This document shows, piece by piece, positions 11,691 to 24,959 of a stretch of DNA of 64,000 bases. The DNA comes from Pempheris klunzingeri. Its lineage: Eukaryota > Chordata > Actinopteri > Acropomatiformes > Pempheridae. A program made the translations under genes and the position numbers. Numbering within the stretch: position 1 is the stretch's first letter; each line of letters opens with the position of its first letter. The stretch spans positions 19,015,662 through 19,079,661 of the forward strand of contig NC_092031.1 of assembly GCF_042242105.1 (NCBI RefSeq). Direction: 5' to 3'. A model generated the notes under the pieces. The model was not told the DNA's origin, did no database searches, and was given only the letters and a program-made list of their open reading frames with translations.

Positions 11691-14600
11691 CTGCAGTCAG
11701 ACAATATTAGAGGAGAAAGAAAGGATGATGCTGTTATTCCAAGTGTTAGTCGAGAAGGTGTGCTTAATTCATTTACTTCAGGGAGCAAAGACATCCTCTG
11801 TACTGTGTGAGGGTACCCCAGTTTTATTTCCTGATAATAAATGACATTAAACCTGGATGATAATGTAATACACCTTGTCAGATGAATTGATGATGCGTAG
11901 CTAATTGTTATCAAGATGCAGATTGGGATCTCTTATCTGGACACAGTCACCTTCTCTGGCTTGCTGTAGGGTTGCTTATCTTGTGTTGTATTACTATACA
12001 AGACAAGATAAGCAACCCGCTCTATCTGCGATCTCAGTCTAAGAGTGGTGATGACTTACAGACTGGTTTTCTGTCTGGCCAAGTCAAAAGTCCATCATAT
12101 GGCCATCGTCTTCTTATCAGTTTATATTACTTTAAGTCCCATTACTTTTTGACAATGGTAAAACTTGGTTTGCATTGCGTTTGGTGTACATATATCAGTA
12201 TATTAAGTGGGAGGAGCTATTTCAGCCCCCCTGGTTCTGGAAGTAAAAGTCCAGTGTTAAGTGAAATCATTTAACGAATGCCCATAACAGACCTGACAAA
12301 TCAGATCAGAGCAGATCTGAGACCTGCATTGGATCATTACTTTTCTGGGTTTTCTCATTACTTCTCTGTTTCCATGTTGAGGAACAGTGAGGAGCTTATT
12401 TAAGGAAAAATTCTAAAAGTGGGGGAAAATACTGAGCAGCTGTTCTCACTTCAGCACTCAGATCTCCACGTCCCGAGCTGGCTACCATTAGCATCCAGTC
12501 ATATTCATTCAGGTGTGAATGGTTACCTTATAGGTTTCAGTCACTGGGTCTTCACAGAGCACCTGCATCCCTACATGAATGGTCAGTTCCTTAACAGAAC
12601 TGTCTTTAGCTGAGCTACTTCATTCTAACTAATATGACGCCTTAATAATTCTACATAATTAGTACGGCACCCCAAAGCAGGATCTGCAGCATTGTTTTCT
12701 GTCTTTTTTTGCTGAGAGACGTGTAGCTCATTCCTGTTTTTTGATTTCAAACAGTGCTGGCATGGTGGAGAAGGTTTCTCATAGCACAGCAGGGGCTGAT
12801 GACGTGTTGGAAGTGTGCTTCTTTGCACAACCCACACAAACGCATCACCTGCAGATCTTCATAGCAGTCATTAAACTGTAAAATAAATCTAATCTAAAGT
12901 ACAGGAACAGGAATGCACAAGTGACAAAAAAGACCTGCAAACCACAGATAACAACCTGCAAGTACTAGGTAGAGTGCCAGACTTTTAAAAACTGTGCTTT
13001 CTCTCTTGACAGCAGCACAACCTCATATGCAAGTAATGGATTGTCACAGCACAACCTTTCTTACCGTCATTATCTCCTCCTGTGTTTTCCTTAGGCACCA
13101 GCATGTGTTTGGTATTGTCCAAGTGCCCATCGTTGATCTCTGGCTTTATTCCTAATAGATGGCACATCAGTGGGTACACATTGACTGTCTCAAAGGGCCC
13201 AAACACCAGCTTTTTCTGGAAATCAGGCCCCACTGCCCTAAAGAAAGGCTTCATGTCCATCACTTGATTGTCAAAGCCATGCTCTCCTTTGTTGGACTGG
13301 ACAGGAAAAAACTATGTATGGAGAGAAAACAGTAAAATTCTGTGTTGTGGAAATTCATGATAAAAAATGACATTGTATGTAATTTTTGTTATGCCCTAAA
13401 TAAGTTTAATGACTGACATGTACATTTCCTCACCCCATTGATTACATATCCAGGGTCAGCGAGGAGGATGATGGGCAGGAGTCGAGGATGGGTACTGTAG
13501 TGCAGTCTAGCTGGCATCTCTTCCTTTTTATACACATGAAGGTGAGGGTGGCTTCCTTTCAGAGCCCGGTAGACCTTCTCCAGCATCCCCTCTTTAGGAA
13601 GCAGCATCCCGACAGGACCATAATCCAACAGTTGGAACTGGATATCCTTGAAGCTGAACCCAGAAATCTTTGAGAGGATGATTTCGTTAACTAGTCCACC
13701 CCGAAGAATTGTACTCATGCCGTGGTCCGCAGTGATGATGATATTGAGCTGGTCAGTGAGGCCATGGTCTTGGATCTTGTCCCGGATGTAGCCCACTGTG
13801 CGGTCCACTTGCTGGACCATCTCTCTTCGTTCTGGAGAATCTGGTCCATATTTGTGCCCTGCCAAATCTGGTTCTCCAAAGTACAAAGAGACAAAATCCA
13901 GGTCTTGTTGGTGGAACCACTCTCCAATCACTTTGTCGATGTTCAGCCTCCAATCTGTCTCGTTGGAATGATTGTAGAAACGAGGCTCCACTTGTCTAAC
14001 CCTGACAGTCTCTCCTTTGTAGGTGGCTGCTGTGCCAGGAAAATGCAGAGAGCCTACTTTCAGACCCTGGAAGAATATAAAACAATTATTCTTTCTTTTT
14101 AAAATATACTACTCACAAAAAGTTAGGGATATTCGACTTTCAGGTGAAATATATGGAAAATGTAAAAAGTTAATGCTACAGTGATATTATATCATGAAAG
14201 TAGGGCATTTAAGTAGTAGCATGCAATGGTAATTTCTAATGTATTTGAAGAAAATCTAACAACAGTGGTAGGTATACCACAACAAAACATTTTCGGTGCC
14301 TCAATAAATTGGGTTGTGGCCAAAGGACGTCCACTCCTCTCCTTTCTGTGACTCTTCCAGCCACTTTGTATCACTGTTACAACCTCCTGATGACACTCTG
14401 TGACCCTCTAAGCTCAGTGAAAACTTCCGTCTGAGGACTTCCTGTTTGAAGCCTCGCAATGGCGAGGTGCTGTTGATCAACTGTTAGGTGTCATCTTGGT
14501 CTCATGATGTCAGAATGTGAACAGCATGATGAGGAGGACTGTTTAAAATACCAATTTTAACTGAACCAGGAAATGTATTGGTCGATTCATGGATCAAACC

Positions 14601-15796
14601 TGTTGTGAATTTTGCTGTTAAGCTCCTTGTTAGAGAACAGCAACTTGTGCAAAAAGTACTGAAACACTGAACAGTTGGACATGTGCATTCAAAAGTTTAG
14701 AGAAGGTCACATTAAGTTCACCTGGAAAGGTTAGAATGCATTTTAGGTTCATCCTGAAATTTCACCTGAAAGCCGAATATCCCTAACTTTTTGTGAGTAG
14801 TGTATAGTCCCATAAATGGGATCAAACATTGAACTGGATACTATAGCAAGATAATACAACAGATAGATGGATCTAAAGAACCTGTTTCTGTGCCGTTATC
14901 CAGATCGGCAAGCTGCCATTGTCCCAGTAGGAATCAACAAACTGAGTCATGTAGTACTGCTTCTTCTCCTGAGTGGTAGTGTTGAACCATATGTTGTGGA
15001 TTACTCCGTGCTTCTCAATGTAATGTCCTGATGAATAGAAGAACTATAGCTTAAAACATTTTGAAGATCAAGTCCTTCAGTAGAGAAAAGACTACACAAA
15101 AGGGGACATCAGGTTACATTACAGTTTATAAGATGATATGGTACGATAGGCCATTTGCCTTTCAAAGCACTTTTCCATTTGCTGCCCTCTGCAGTTTGGT
15201 CAGACCTACATTACTTTTTTGTTCAACAATATTTTTTGTTGGAAGTTTTACAACAACAACGAAAAAGATACAAACAATCATAACAACCACACACAAAATC
15301 AAACCAACAGCAGTCCTCATCTGTTTAGACTAGGTAACCTGTTACAGAAAAGTGCGTTATGTACATCTTGATAAGAAAAAAAGAAATCACAAGTATGGAA
15401 GCTGCATGGTCTGCACACATCATTCACCTTCTTCTTCAGGCGTTACGATTGAGTTCTTAACATAATCAATGAAAGGTCGCCATATCTTCATAAAGACATG
15501 TTTTTCCGATTTTATTATATATGTCATTCTTTCAAGTGGAAGGTTTGTTAACATCTGTCTCAACTACTGAGTCACATCTGGTCTATGAGTCTTTTTCCAT
15601 AATAGTGCAATGCATTTTTTGGCATTAACCCCTTACTGCCTTAATTTATTTACAATTATATAAAAAAATAAATTATTTGTGTTTTTGCATTCAAGCAGAT
15701 GCTAAATTAAGTGGAGATTGTTAATTTGAATATAGCATAGCATAGAATAGTACAATATAATAATAGTATAATATAATATATATGTATATGCGCATA

Positions 15797-15857
<61 letters not shown>

Positions 15858-18800
15858 TAATGTATACATAGAAGATGCATCAACCGGCATTAGTGGGATA
15901 CAGAGGCCGCCTCAGCTGCATCAAGACCGGAAGAGGTTTGAAGCGAATTCGCGACAACAGTCAACAAGAGGTTAAGCAGGCTGAGGTCTATGAATGTTCT
16001 TTCACTTTTGTTGAAGTTATGTTTTTCTGGATACAGACCCAACAAAAACAATTTAGGGTTCAATGTACCTACATTTCTTTTAAAATAATTACAAATACTT
16101 CATGCTTGCTCTTGTGGACATTAAAAAACCCTAGTTTTGAATTCCTGAATCGTTGGGTTTCTCGGTTAATTAAAGAGTTTGGTCTAGACCTGCTCTTTAT
16201 GGAAATCATCTTGGTTATGAATTGGTACTATATAGATTGTAGCGACTTCAACAAACAAGAGTCGCTGAGGGACTGAGGTTGAGCCTGTTTGTCTGATGCA
16301 CGAAACAAAAGAATTCACTGAGATTTCAAAGAATGACATTTTGCCTTTTATTTGAGAAAAAAGATGATCAGTAATCACAGCGATCAAAGAAAAATAGTGG
16401 TCAACAAAGAATACGGCGACCCAGCTCACCCCCTCTCTCTCCCTCAGACAATGAAAAATGAACAGGTGAGTCTTCTAGCTTAATTTCCCTACCGATATCC
16501 ATGTGACCCGCTATCTCCCTATTCAATATAATCACAAAATAATATCATAACCAAAACCATCACTAACAACAATCAAACAACAATTCACTCATGGCTCCTA
16601 CATAGATAAAGATTGATTGACTTTTTGCCACAGTGAAGTGGCTCAAGGAATGAACTTCCCCTCACTTGCTCAGTCCACTATGTTGAACCAGAATGAAAAA
16701 GAACATTGGATGGATTACCATGAAAGAATGAATCCATATGACACTAGTGATCTCTTGACTCCTTATCTAGCAGCAGGAGCTGCAAGTTTTAAATTACCCG
16801 TCAAAATAGAAATCTACCAGATGGATTACCACAAAATTCTGTATAGACATACATGGCTCCAAGATCATGTATCCTAACGCCTTTGGTCAAGGAGACATGA
16901 GAAATATAAGTTCATGTAATAGGGACGATGGGGAGATGAGAGGTCAAATGTCTTCATAAGTATTGGATGGATTGTAATGAAGTTTGTTCAGATATTGAGA
17001 ATGAATCGTAATAACTTTGGTGATTCCATGACTTTTCATTTGCCATCGTCCAAGGTCAATATTTAATACTACTACTACTACTATAATAATAGTACTAATG
17101 TATTCACAAATGCACACATCAACTACTCCCAAAAAATAGTGGACAAGCCAGTTAATTATAGGAGACATATTTTTTCACCAAATAACAACAATCAATTCTA
17201 ATCATAAAGGTCTAAAATATAGCTAGTAAAGGCTTAACTAATGTAGGCAGGACCAACTTGGGGGCAGGTTAAGCAGCAGAATCCTCGACTGGCTTGGAGA
17301 GGCTGTTTACAGATGAGCTGCCATCTGATCAGACAAACCCCCCAAGAAGCTTGTCTGAGCTGGAGATACTGTTAGACTGCAGTAACAACGCAAGGCAGAT
17401 TCCTGCAAAGACAGCGGGAATCTCTCCTTCTCTAAATACCTTTAAGTCTGTTTACTTAAAGGTTCTATATATAAAACTCAGCATCTCAGACCAAAACAAA
17501 AATCTTGCCAATCCTGGTTTAGCAGGAGACCCTTGCAAGTAAATAAAATGTGGTGACATAAAGTAACAATAAAGGAATAATAAAATTCTTACAATTTCCA
17601 AGTATTGATTTTATTTTGGGAGGACAAAATAATAACAGAATAAAGACAAACCATTGTCAACTAAATTCAACTACAATTCATACATACTGTGACTTTGATG
17701 TTCTTATAAAGACTTCATTCGGAGTAACCATGTTGGTTGTAAATCAGCTGATTTATGTTATTAGATGTAACTTAGAGTTTTTGTAACAGACTCTTTTTTA
17801 AAAAAATAGTTCTCAGATTACTTTTATATTTGCATTTTTACTCTGCATATTAAATTTGATACTTTTTATAGTGTTTATTACATTTTGTATTTATTTACCT
17901 TTATTTAGTTATTTATTACCTTGCAACTTACAACACCCACGCAGCTTCCTGGCATCTTCCTTGTCTTTCCATCCCTGAAGCTGACTCTCCTGTGCCTCCT
18001 GTGTCCTCGGAGATACCCTTGCAGCTCGGTAGAGCCCGGCTCACACCTGAGCAGCGACAGTGCAGACTGCGGGAGGGCAGATGCATCTACTGCACTCAGT
18101 TGGGTCATTTCCTATCTTCCTGCCCAGTAAAAGACCAGGCTCACTAGCGCCCCCCTCAGGCTCACCAGCGAGGAGGGCACTGGTGAGCCGAACCATTTCC
18201 TCTACCTCCTTGCCTTGTCAACTTCTACATGCTAAGCTTATCACTCCCTAACTGACTTTAAGCCTCCCTATGTTGGTTGATTCAGGGGCAGACGAAAGCC
18301 TTATAGACGGGAGATTGGCCAAAAGGCTTGGACTTCACTTGGAGCCTCTACCTAAGCCCCTGGAGGCCAATGCACCGGATGGACGACTTCTCTGCCGAGT
18401 TACTCACCACACTCAGCCTGTCCAGCTCATCCTTGCTAAATCCCACTCTGAGTTCCTGAGTTTCCACTTGTTCGACTCTCCACATCAGTCCATCATCCTG
18501 GGATTTCCATGGCTTTCCCAGCACAACCCTCAGTTCAACCGGACCTCTGGTGAGGTTCTGCAGTGGGGAAAAGAGGGTGCTCATTCGTCTGCATGGGTCT
18601 TCACCTGAGTCTTCTGCGTGTGTGCCTGGGACGTCAGGTGCCCTCCCTTGAGGGGGAGGGGGTACTGTCATGACCCATCCTTGGGTTTTGCTGTTTGTCC
18701 GTCTTGCTTCTTTATTTCCTGTTTTATTTTGGTTTCTTACCCTTTACCCTCATTTCTGGTAGATTCACTTCCTCCCATTGTGTGTTTTCCTGCCACCACT

Positions 18801-21238
18801 GATTGTGTATCCACCCCTTCCACCTGTGTCTCGTTACCTGCCTGCCCCAGTGTATTTAGTCTGTGTCTCCCCTGTTCTCTGTGCCAGTTCATCTTTGCTC
18901 CCCGTGACAAGCGTTCCAGCAGTTTTTCTTGTGTACTACATTCCTGGTTTTTGATTCCTGTTCTTGCCTTCAACTCTGCCTCTGCCTTGCCCCTCCTGGA
19001 TTTGTTTGCCTTCTCTCTGACTGCCTACCTGTGTACCGAATCTGCTTGTAAAGACTTTTACCTTATCTGCCAGTTGTCTTGAGTTGTGCTATTGAGTCCA
19101 CCTGCTTGTGGTTTCCCAGCCGTTACAAATTTAACATTAGGTGATTCAAGATGATCCAGGCCTGCACAGAACTGATCACCAGCGATCATTGCACGCATGT
19201 CGTGCATGCACTGGCAACAATAACCTCACAAGATCAAGTCAGCCACAGTTTTTAGAGCCAGGCACTGAAGCTGCTCTCCACTGACTGTAAGACCCAGGGC
19301 ATGATGGGAAATGCCTGGCTGTCACCTGATGGAAGAGCTGATTGGCTCTTAGTTATGACCACAAACACAACGTTAAGTTGTAAATATTTCAACAGTAGAC
19401 TGTTAAAAATATATATATAATATATATAATATAATATATAAAATAATACCCCTTATTATTACAGATTGCTCACAAAGGACATCAAAATGAGCAATTACAA
19501 AGTGCTCTTCAAGGCTGACATAAAAAGGACAAAGCATAGAATACAATGGCAGACATTCCCACACATTCTCACATCCCATCCATCCATTGTCTATACCGCT
19601 TATACTTAGGGGTCTGGGGGGGCACAATCCCAGCTGACATTGGGTAAGAGATGGGGTACAGCCTGGACTGGTCACCAGTCACAGGCTCAACACCTAGAGA
19701 CAGACACATTCCCACATTACAAATTTAAACAAATCAATAAATAAAGATGCTAAAAAAGTTTTGCTGCATTTCCTCCCTGTGTGCTGCCTCTGAATGGAGC
19801 TGTTAATTCAGTCGTACCACTCCATGAATTTAGGGATTTTATCATGTATACATGACGGCGTCTTATATACATTTTCAATAGAGGCTGAACTCATTCAAAT
19901 AAATATTACTTCCAAGGGTTAAAATCTTTCTTGGATTTGCTCCTCAGTTATAACCGCAGTATCCATACTGCACAGTCCAAAGACATGCAGTATGGTTCAT
20001 TTCGTAGGTGTGAGCTGGATTGGCTCCAGCCGTGGTATAGACAATGGATGGATGGATGGTCTTTGAAGGCTGCTGAAAACTGTGTGAATTGACTGTAGCC
20101 CCCCCCCCCTCCTGCTGCCTAGTGTATGAGTCTAGTGTATGTTAACATGCTAGGATGGTGGAGTCTGTAAACATAACCTGCTTAACATCAGCATGTTAGC
20201 ATGCTGACATTAGCATTTAGCCCAAAGCACTGCTGTGCCCAAGTACAGCCTCACAAAGCTGCTAGTGTAGCTCTGGTCTCTTAAGTCTTTTGAAGCCTGA
20301 GGACAGTGAATGATTTATATTCATCCTAATGTTTCTGTTTCATTTACATTCCTCAACAGCTCTTCATTTTGGAGTAGTGTTTTCAAAATGCCACAGCCAC
20401 AACAGTGTGTGTTCCCATAGCTCAAATTTATCTAAATAAACACAGAACACTACAGACCCGATTGGCTTGTATGGTTTCAATATTAGGCAAGTCACATCAT
20501 TTAGAAATAACTCTGGTAAAGTAAGAAAATCTGTCTAATGAACAGGCTTGTGAATTTTGAGTATTTCTGACATACAACATATAACATACAATCTTACTTA
20601 AAGTTGCCATCCTTTTCATTTGGCTTCACTTTTTGATGATTAGTGATCATTTGTGTGTTGTTTTTGGACTGTGCTTCCTAAAGTTAATTTCTCCGAGTCT
20701 GTCTGGCACTATAACATCTGATGCCTCGTTATTTTCAGTTGAATGTGAGCTGCACACAACACCCTAGATCTCCTTCACTTCAATCATAACTTTTTAAAAA
20801 AATTTTGTTTGGGATTTACAGGTAGGTCATCAGAGGGTCTTGTTATTTTAAGGAGACACTTTTTTAAGGAAAAACTAAAAGTCTCAGTGTTTTAAAATGA
20901 ATTTTGTACTGGTGATGTTGTGTATAACCCTTTCATAACCTTTTCTGTAAGTTATAAAAATTCAGATTTTTCAGAATACCTGTGAGCAGGGTAAAGTGTG
21001 CAGGGCTAGTGATGGTGAGGAACGCTGGTGTGACGTATTGTGCCTTCACGCCATCCTGGGCCATCTTATCCAGGTTAGGGGTGTCCACGTCTCGGTCGTA
21101 ATCCCAGCGGAAACCATCGAAAGAGATGAGCAGCAGTTTGTTCCTGTTAGAGTGAGACCCTGCTGTGTGCCGTGGTGGCACAGCAGCACAGGGAGAACTG
21201 CCAATGAGGCAGAGGACAGCGAGGCAGAGCAGCAGCAT
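11563..21238 (-). CDS. enpp7: Ectonucleotide pyrophosphatase/phosphodiesterase 7 (alkaline sphingomyelinase), five coding exons
   Basis: Spliced minus-strand gene with exons 21238-20980, 15027-14882, 14066-13434, 13311-13065 and 11690-11563. All introns are GT-AG and the phases join to 470 residues (human ENPP7 has 458). It is a membrane ecto-enzyme that hydrolyses sphingomyelin to ceramide and phosphocholine in gut and bile. Visible parts: signal peptide (1-19), first zinc Asp in SFDGFRW (D41), nucleophile Thr77 in TPAFLTITSP, Asn98, D202 and H206 in GEPDLAGHKYGP, D249-H250 in TADHGM, H357 in GEHGFDN, and a C-terminal hydrophobic anchor (about 438-458) followed by a basic tail. N-glycosylation sites include N102 and N170. 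I chose ATG 21238 because it starts a good signal peptide; the open frame goes a few codons further up without another ATG. No stop or frameshift is seen, so the gene looks functional. Confidence 0.93.
11691..13064 (-). other. enpp7 intron 4
   Basis: Noncoding apart from a hairpin at 11969-12018 (listed separately). Short frames show no domain. Confidence 0.8.
11969..12018. repeat. 22-bp inverted repeat (hairpin) in enpp7 intron 4
   Basis: Arms 11969-11990 and 11997-12018 are complementary at 21 of 22 positions around a 6-base loop. The arm begins GGGTTGCTTATCTTG. It may be a small foldback element or a structured RNA. Confidence 0.8.
13065..13311 (-). CDS. enpp7: enpp7 coding exon 4
   Basis: 247 bp, residues 347-428 plus one base. 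It begins FFPVQSNKGEHGFDN, with the last zinc His, and ends in a low-complexity stalk (ENTGGDND). Acceptor ACATAG, donor GTAAGA. The preceding intron is only 122 bp. Confidence 0.92.
13434..14066 (-). CDS. enpp7: enpp7 coding exon 3
   Basis: 633 bp, residues 136-346. It carries the GEPDLAGHKYGP and TADHGM metal-site motifs and ends at GYVING with donor GTGAGG. Acceptor TTCCAG. Confidence 0.94.
14105..14806. mobile_element. Non-autonomous Tc1/mariner-like element in enpp7 intron 2
   Basis: The ends are inverted repeats of about 45 bp: the left starts CTACTCACAAAAAGTTAGGG after TA, and the right is its complement before TA (about 14762-14804). The arms differ at only a few positions. TA at both edges fits Tc1/mariner target choice. 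At about 700 bp it has no transposase frame. Confidence 0.75.
14882..15027 (-). CDS. enpp7: enpp7 coding exon 2
   Basis: 146 bp, residues 87-135, starting GHYIEKHGVIHN and ending PIWITAQKQ, aligned throughout with human ENPP7. It has no useful ATG, so an ATG-based search misses it. Acceptor ATCAG, donor GTTCTT, ends in phase 0. Confidence 0.92.
15028..17939 (-). other. enpp7 intron 1, distal part, no recognised gene
   Basis: Holds an (AT)n tract near 15799-15853 and a short TAC/TAA tract near 17067-17096. Other short frames (for example around 15875-16276) show no known domain. Parts may be old repeats that I cannot name. Confidence 0.5.
15799..15853. repeat. (AT)n microsatellite
   Basis: About 27 uninterrupted AT dinucleotides within an AT-rich surround in enpp7 intron 1. 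Confidence 0.95.
17940..19127 (+). mobile_element. Ty3/Gypsy fossil fragment: gag end, protease and LTR
   Basis: A CCHC zinc knuckle of nucleocapsid type (CIYCTQLGHFLSSC, about 18077-18121) is followed by a retropepsin region with the LVDSGADESLID motif (about 18270-18600) and the ILGFPWL block. A purine tract (GAGGGGGAGGGGG) then leads into an LTR. Only these parts are seen; it is a broken remnant inside enpp7 intron 1, in the orientation opposite to the gene. Family: Ty3/Gypsy. Confidence 0.8.
18666..19127 (+). repeat. LTR of the Ty3/Gypsy fragment
   Basis: It starts TGTCATGACC right after the purine tract and ends GTTACA, so it has TG...CA ends and a length of 462 bp. It is C/T-rich. Confidence 0.75.
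19562..19712. repeat. Common teleost interspersed repeat, piece 1
   Basis: Contains CATCCATCCATTGTCTATAC, then ...CCCAGCTGACATTGGG...GGGGTACAGCCTGGAC..., a word order seen in a very abundant fish repeat. Family name uncertain. Confidence 0.55.
19972..20062. repeat. Common teleost interspersed repeat, piece 2 (opposite orientation)
   Basis: CCAAAGACATGCAG...GTAGGTGTGAG...GGCTCCAGCC...ending in ATGGATGGATGG. It resembles the other strand of piece 1, so the two lie as an inverted pair about 300 bp apart. Confidence 0.5.
20125..20275. repeat. GCTAACATGC-rich fish repeat
   Basis: Several words of the ATGTTAGCATGCTGACATTAGC type are followed by CAAAGCACTGCTGTGCC. It resembles the stretch at 4085-4340. 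Unclassified. Confidence 0.5.
20980..21238 (-). CDS. enpp7: enpp7 coding exon 1
   Basis: Signal peptide, first metal-binding Asp and the nucleophile Thr. It ends in phase 1 at ACAG with donor GTATTC. Residues 1-86 and the first base of Gly87. Confidence 0.93.
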
Positions 21239-24200
21239 TACCACCTGCACTGCGCACTAAGCTTCTGTCTGTACAGGCTGAAGGTCTCTGAGCCACAGTT
21301 TACCCACTTCCTTTACCTTCTCTCATATGATCTGTTGAGTCTCAGTAATACGACAACCTGTTTTGAACACTGAACTCACTATAATGACTTAGGCAGATAA
21401 CCCCCAGACTTTATCTGTTCACACACCCATAGATGATGTACATCTTATCAACTCATAAAGAAGTTTATTACTCTAGTATCCAGCAGAGGGTCAATACAAT
21501 GGATCAAGTGCACAACACTGTGACTGTTTTTAGGGCACGTTCGCACCTTCATTTGGAAGGAAAAAAGTTTGTTTTCTCTTCCTGGGCCCTACAGGAACCA
21601 TTTGAAAAATGTGAACAACATGAATAATGTAATACCATGACCAGATTCACCTGTTTGGGCACCCTGTGGGAAAATGTCACTGTTGGGCTGCTACCAACAA
21701 CTGGAGATGGTCATCAGAGACACAGTTTTGTTTGGGATCAATATGATCTGAAGTGTTTTAGATTTAGCTCTAAAACTTTGGATCCTACACTTCCTGTGCT
21801 GCAGCTCAAAAGCATCTATTTGTTAGACCTTTGCTGGTGCTGTAAATGACCACATATTTCAACCTATACACATCCAGTTTGCAGTGCAGGCTTCCTGTCA
21901 AATATTACAGTTTCCAAGCCCAAGTTGAGATAACTCTGATGACATATTGAGGTATTTTCATGAAGAAATTGGAAAATAATAAAGTTACCTGTTACCACAT
22001 GACTTGTGTAAAACCAAGAACCAGATCATACACTGGGAAAAAAAAACCAGACAGAGACAAGTCAGACTGACAATACTTACTAAGAAGGACCAGCAGGTGG
22101 CGTCTCCTCTCCACGGAATAGTACTGCGGTTCAGGCCATCACTCAAGTATTACTCTCTCTCTTCGTACCTCTCAGACAGGGATGGCATTCACACAGTCAC
22201 TCATAGGTAGGCAGATATGACTTGATCAAAATCTAATCCAGATTTGTGTTCACACAACTTGTATTAAACTAGAGTAAAAGTACACAAAGTACTCTATGAG
22301 TTCTTTGAAAAGGAAAACACAGGAACCATGATACAAACAGCTTGTGTCTGTCTGTGCTTTTACACAGATGTAGGCACAAATATTTGTATGGAAGTACATA
22401 GTAATCTGTTTAGTATTTAAATGCTGATTCAGAATGCAAGACATAAAGCAAACGCAGAGAGACACTCAGAAGTTTCCCATCCCCTATGTATTAAGTACAG
22501 CCCTATAATCTGGACAGAATTAAAATAATAAAAATGTACTCTAATGAGATCTGAGATGGTTTCTGTTATCTCCCTCATCAGCCACAGGGGGAATGAGCTG
22601 CAGTATCACTGCCAGCCACAGAGGAGAGAAACGGATCATAGTTCTCATGCAGACTGTGTTTGCACTCCAAATAAGGTTCATCTGGCATTAAAGAGCATTT
22701 TGAACTTGACTGTTATGGTTTATGGTTATGGAGAAACCAGAATGCAGACAGAAAAAGTTGTCACTTAACAACAAAGTGGAAGCTACATAAAACTAGTGGC
22801 ACAGGTCCACCTTTAGAGCCTCCGTCAAGGTGAGTCTATGTGTAATTTAAAACTAAGAACAATGGGAGTCACCCAGCCCTCCTCTTCCTCTACATTTTAT
22901 TCATCCTTCTGTTTTTACTTTGCTCGTATTTTTCCTGTTTGTTAATGCTTTGCGTACATCCAGTACTTGTTTAGTAGCACTAATTCATTGCTGATTCCAT
23001 CGTTTTATGGGATTTGTTGACGAACAAAGAAGACAAACAACAAATATCAGCATATAATCATACCAATAGCCACACTATTGAGCTACAATATGTCAGCAAA
23101 ACAAAATTTCAATAGAAGGTGATCATGTCAACTCTAGATTGAAGTACTGCATCCCATCTCGATGCATGTTAACGCCTGAGGGCTTCGCCATTAATGTATG
23201 GAAATGTATCCATGTAGTTACCACACACTCCTTCCACAGCTGTCCATCACACAGCCTGACAGGGGAGCACTCAATTTTTTCCCTGGCTCAGCCCTGAGAC
23301 AAACCCGGTCAAGGGTTGATGTTTAATCTATGAGAGGAGATCACAGCTGTTGTTCATGCTATGCTACAGGACACAATCCCATCCATATGCATTCAGTGTT
23401 TAGTGGGTTCAGGTTTGCTGTGAGGTCCTGTCTGCCACGACTCAGTCAGACAGACAGGAGTCTTACAGAGGAATTGAGTCGCACTGGTAGAAATCAGTGG
23501 AGATGAGTGATGGCCTGTGACTGACCTGGTTATCACTTGATATGTTTATATGTAAAATAAATCAGGTTCTTAACCTGGTTACTGGTTTAATGAGTCAGTT
23601 CTCTGTTTTAGGTAGAAACCAAATACACGTGACCTCTAAACGTGGGTGAGGTAGAGATCCTCTGCACCTTTCAGTCACAGAGGCAGACACCATCTTGGAA
23701 TCCCCTTTTTGCCACTAGCCTAAAAATGATTGATGTCAGAGGTGAAGAGAGTTTCTCTTACTGTTCTCCTCAGAAAGACATGCTTCTTGGTTTTGCTGGT
23801 GTAGCTCTGACATGGTTCAGATCCTGCCTCTCCAACGCAGGCCATTTAAAATCCATAAAAGCCTGGAGATCCTCCACAGCCCTCGTCACCAGTTTACTTA
23901 CGATCCAGGTGTTGTAACATAATTTGAGAGGTGGTATTTATAAAGCAACATCCAGCCCCACAGCATCACAGCCTGTGCCTCTGCTGCAGCACTGCTTTGA
24001 TCCTGTCTTAATTTCCCAGCCCTCTGCTGCCCTCTGCTGCATGTCAAACACTGTGCTCACAGCACGCTCACACAGTGGACAGTCAGAATATGTTCCACAT
24101 CTCCTGAGACACTTATTACAAGTTGAGGAGAGGAAGAACCACAGAGATAACAAAACGACATCATGTTAACACCTGTGACCCTTGTAAAGTCTCAATGCTT

Positions 24201-24681
24201 TACTTGCTGACACACACACTGCTAGCACCTCTCCTGCTCTGTAAGCCTAGAGCACGTTAATTACCTACAATTAAGATCCAGCTTGTTAGAAGAGGAAGAG
24301 AAAGAGAATGCTGAGCAGAAAGGAAAAAAGAGGAGTGGGAGAAAGACTGTCCAGCTGCTCGGGGCTCTGTGCTTTGCTGTGTTAATGTGTATTTAGTTCA
24401 GTTATCATCTAAAAGAGGCTGCTTCATTAGTAGAGTCTTCTGCACATTTATACAGGAGTGCGTTCACGTTTGCATTGCAAAGCTGTGTGTAAACATGGGA
24501 TGGAGTTTGGGAGGGAGTGGGGGGTGTGGGGGTTGTGTGTGTATGTGCATGTGATCGCAACACTGCTGCGTTGACAGTGATGTATGGGTAATTTAAAAAG
24601 TCATTCTTTTCCACAGAGCGGTCTGCAGACAGACCAGCCAACCACAGCCCAATCCCCTCAGCACTGAGAACACTGATCTAC

Positions 24682-24721
<40 letters not shown>

Positions 24722-24959
24722 GACAGATAATGTATATAAGCACACTGTCACAGAGCATTTCTGTTGAACTTTACTTTATGTTCTCATTTGTATGTGTGTC
24801 TGTCTGCCACCATGTTGCTTTCTAAATGTGACCTCAGTGCCCCCAACCTGGACAGAGTGCCATAGGTCAGCAGTGTTGTTCTGGAAACCACTTTGCTTGT
24901 TGGCTCTGCACTTCAGCCTCCAGCACTTGAACCCATTAGCGAGGAGGAGTCGGTGTATG
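21239..24959. other. Upstream of enpp7; no recognised gene
   Basis: The enpp7 promoter and any 5' UTR should lie at the left edge (minus strand). I see no clear TATA box to name. A (CA)n tract lies at about 24681-24717. Short frames have no recognisable domains. Confidence 0.5.
24681..24717. repeat. (CA)n microsatellite
   Basis: About 18 CA dinucleotides in a row. Confidence 0.95.

Larger units (their letters stand above)
19128..20979 (-). other. enpp7 intron 1, proximal part
   Basis: No gene. It holds a TATA-rich tract (about 19408-19446), pieces of common fish repeats (listed separately) and a poly-C tract at about 20101-20110. Confidence 0.6.

Noticed and set aside
13722-14102. Plus-strand 126-codon frame
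   Set aside because: Antisense shadow of enpp7 exon 3.
18618-19082. Plus-strand 154-codon frame
   Set aside because: It lies in the C/T-rich LTR of the Ty3/Gypsy fragment and shows no protein domain.
21239-21250. Upstream start for enpp7 at 21250
   Set aside because: That codon is GTG; the first ATG at 21238 begins a proper signal peptide.
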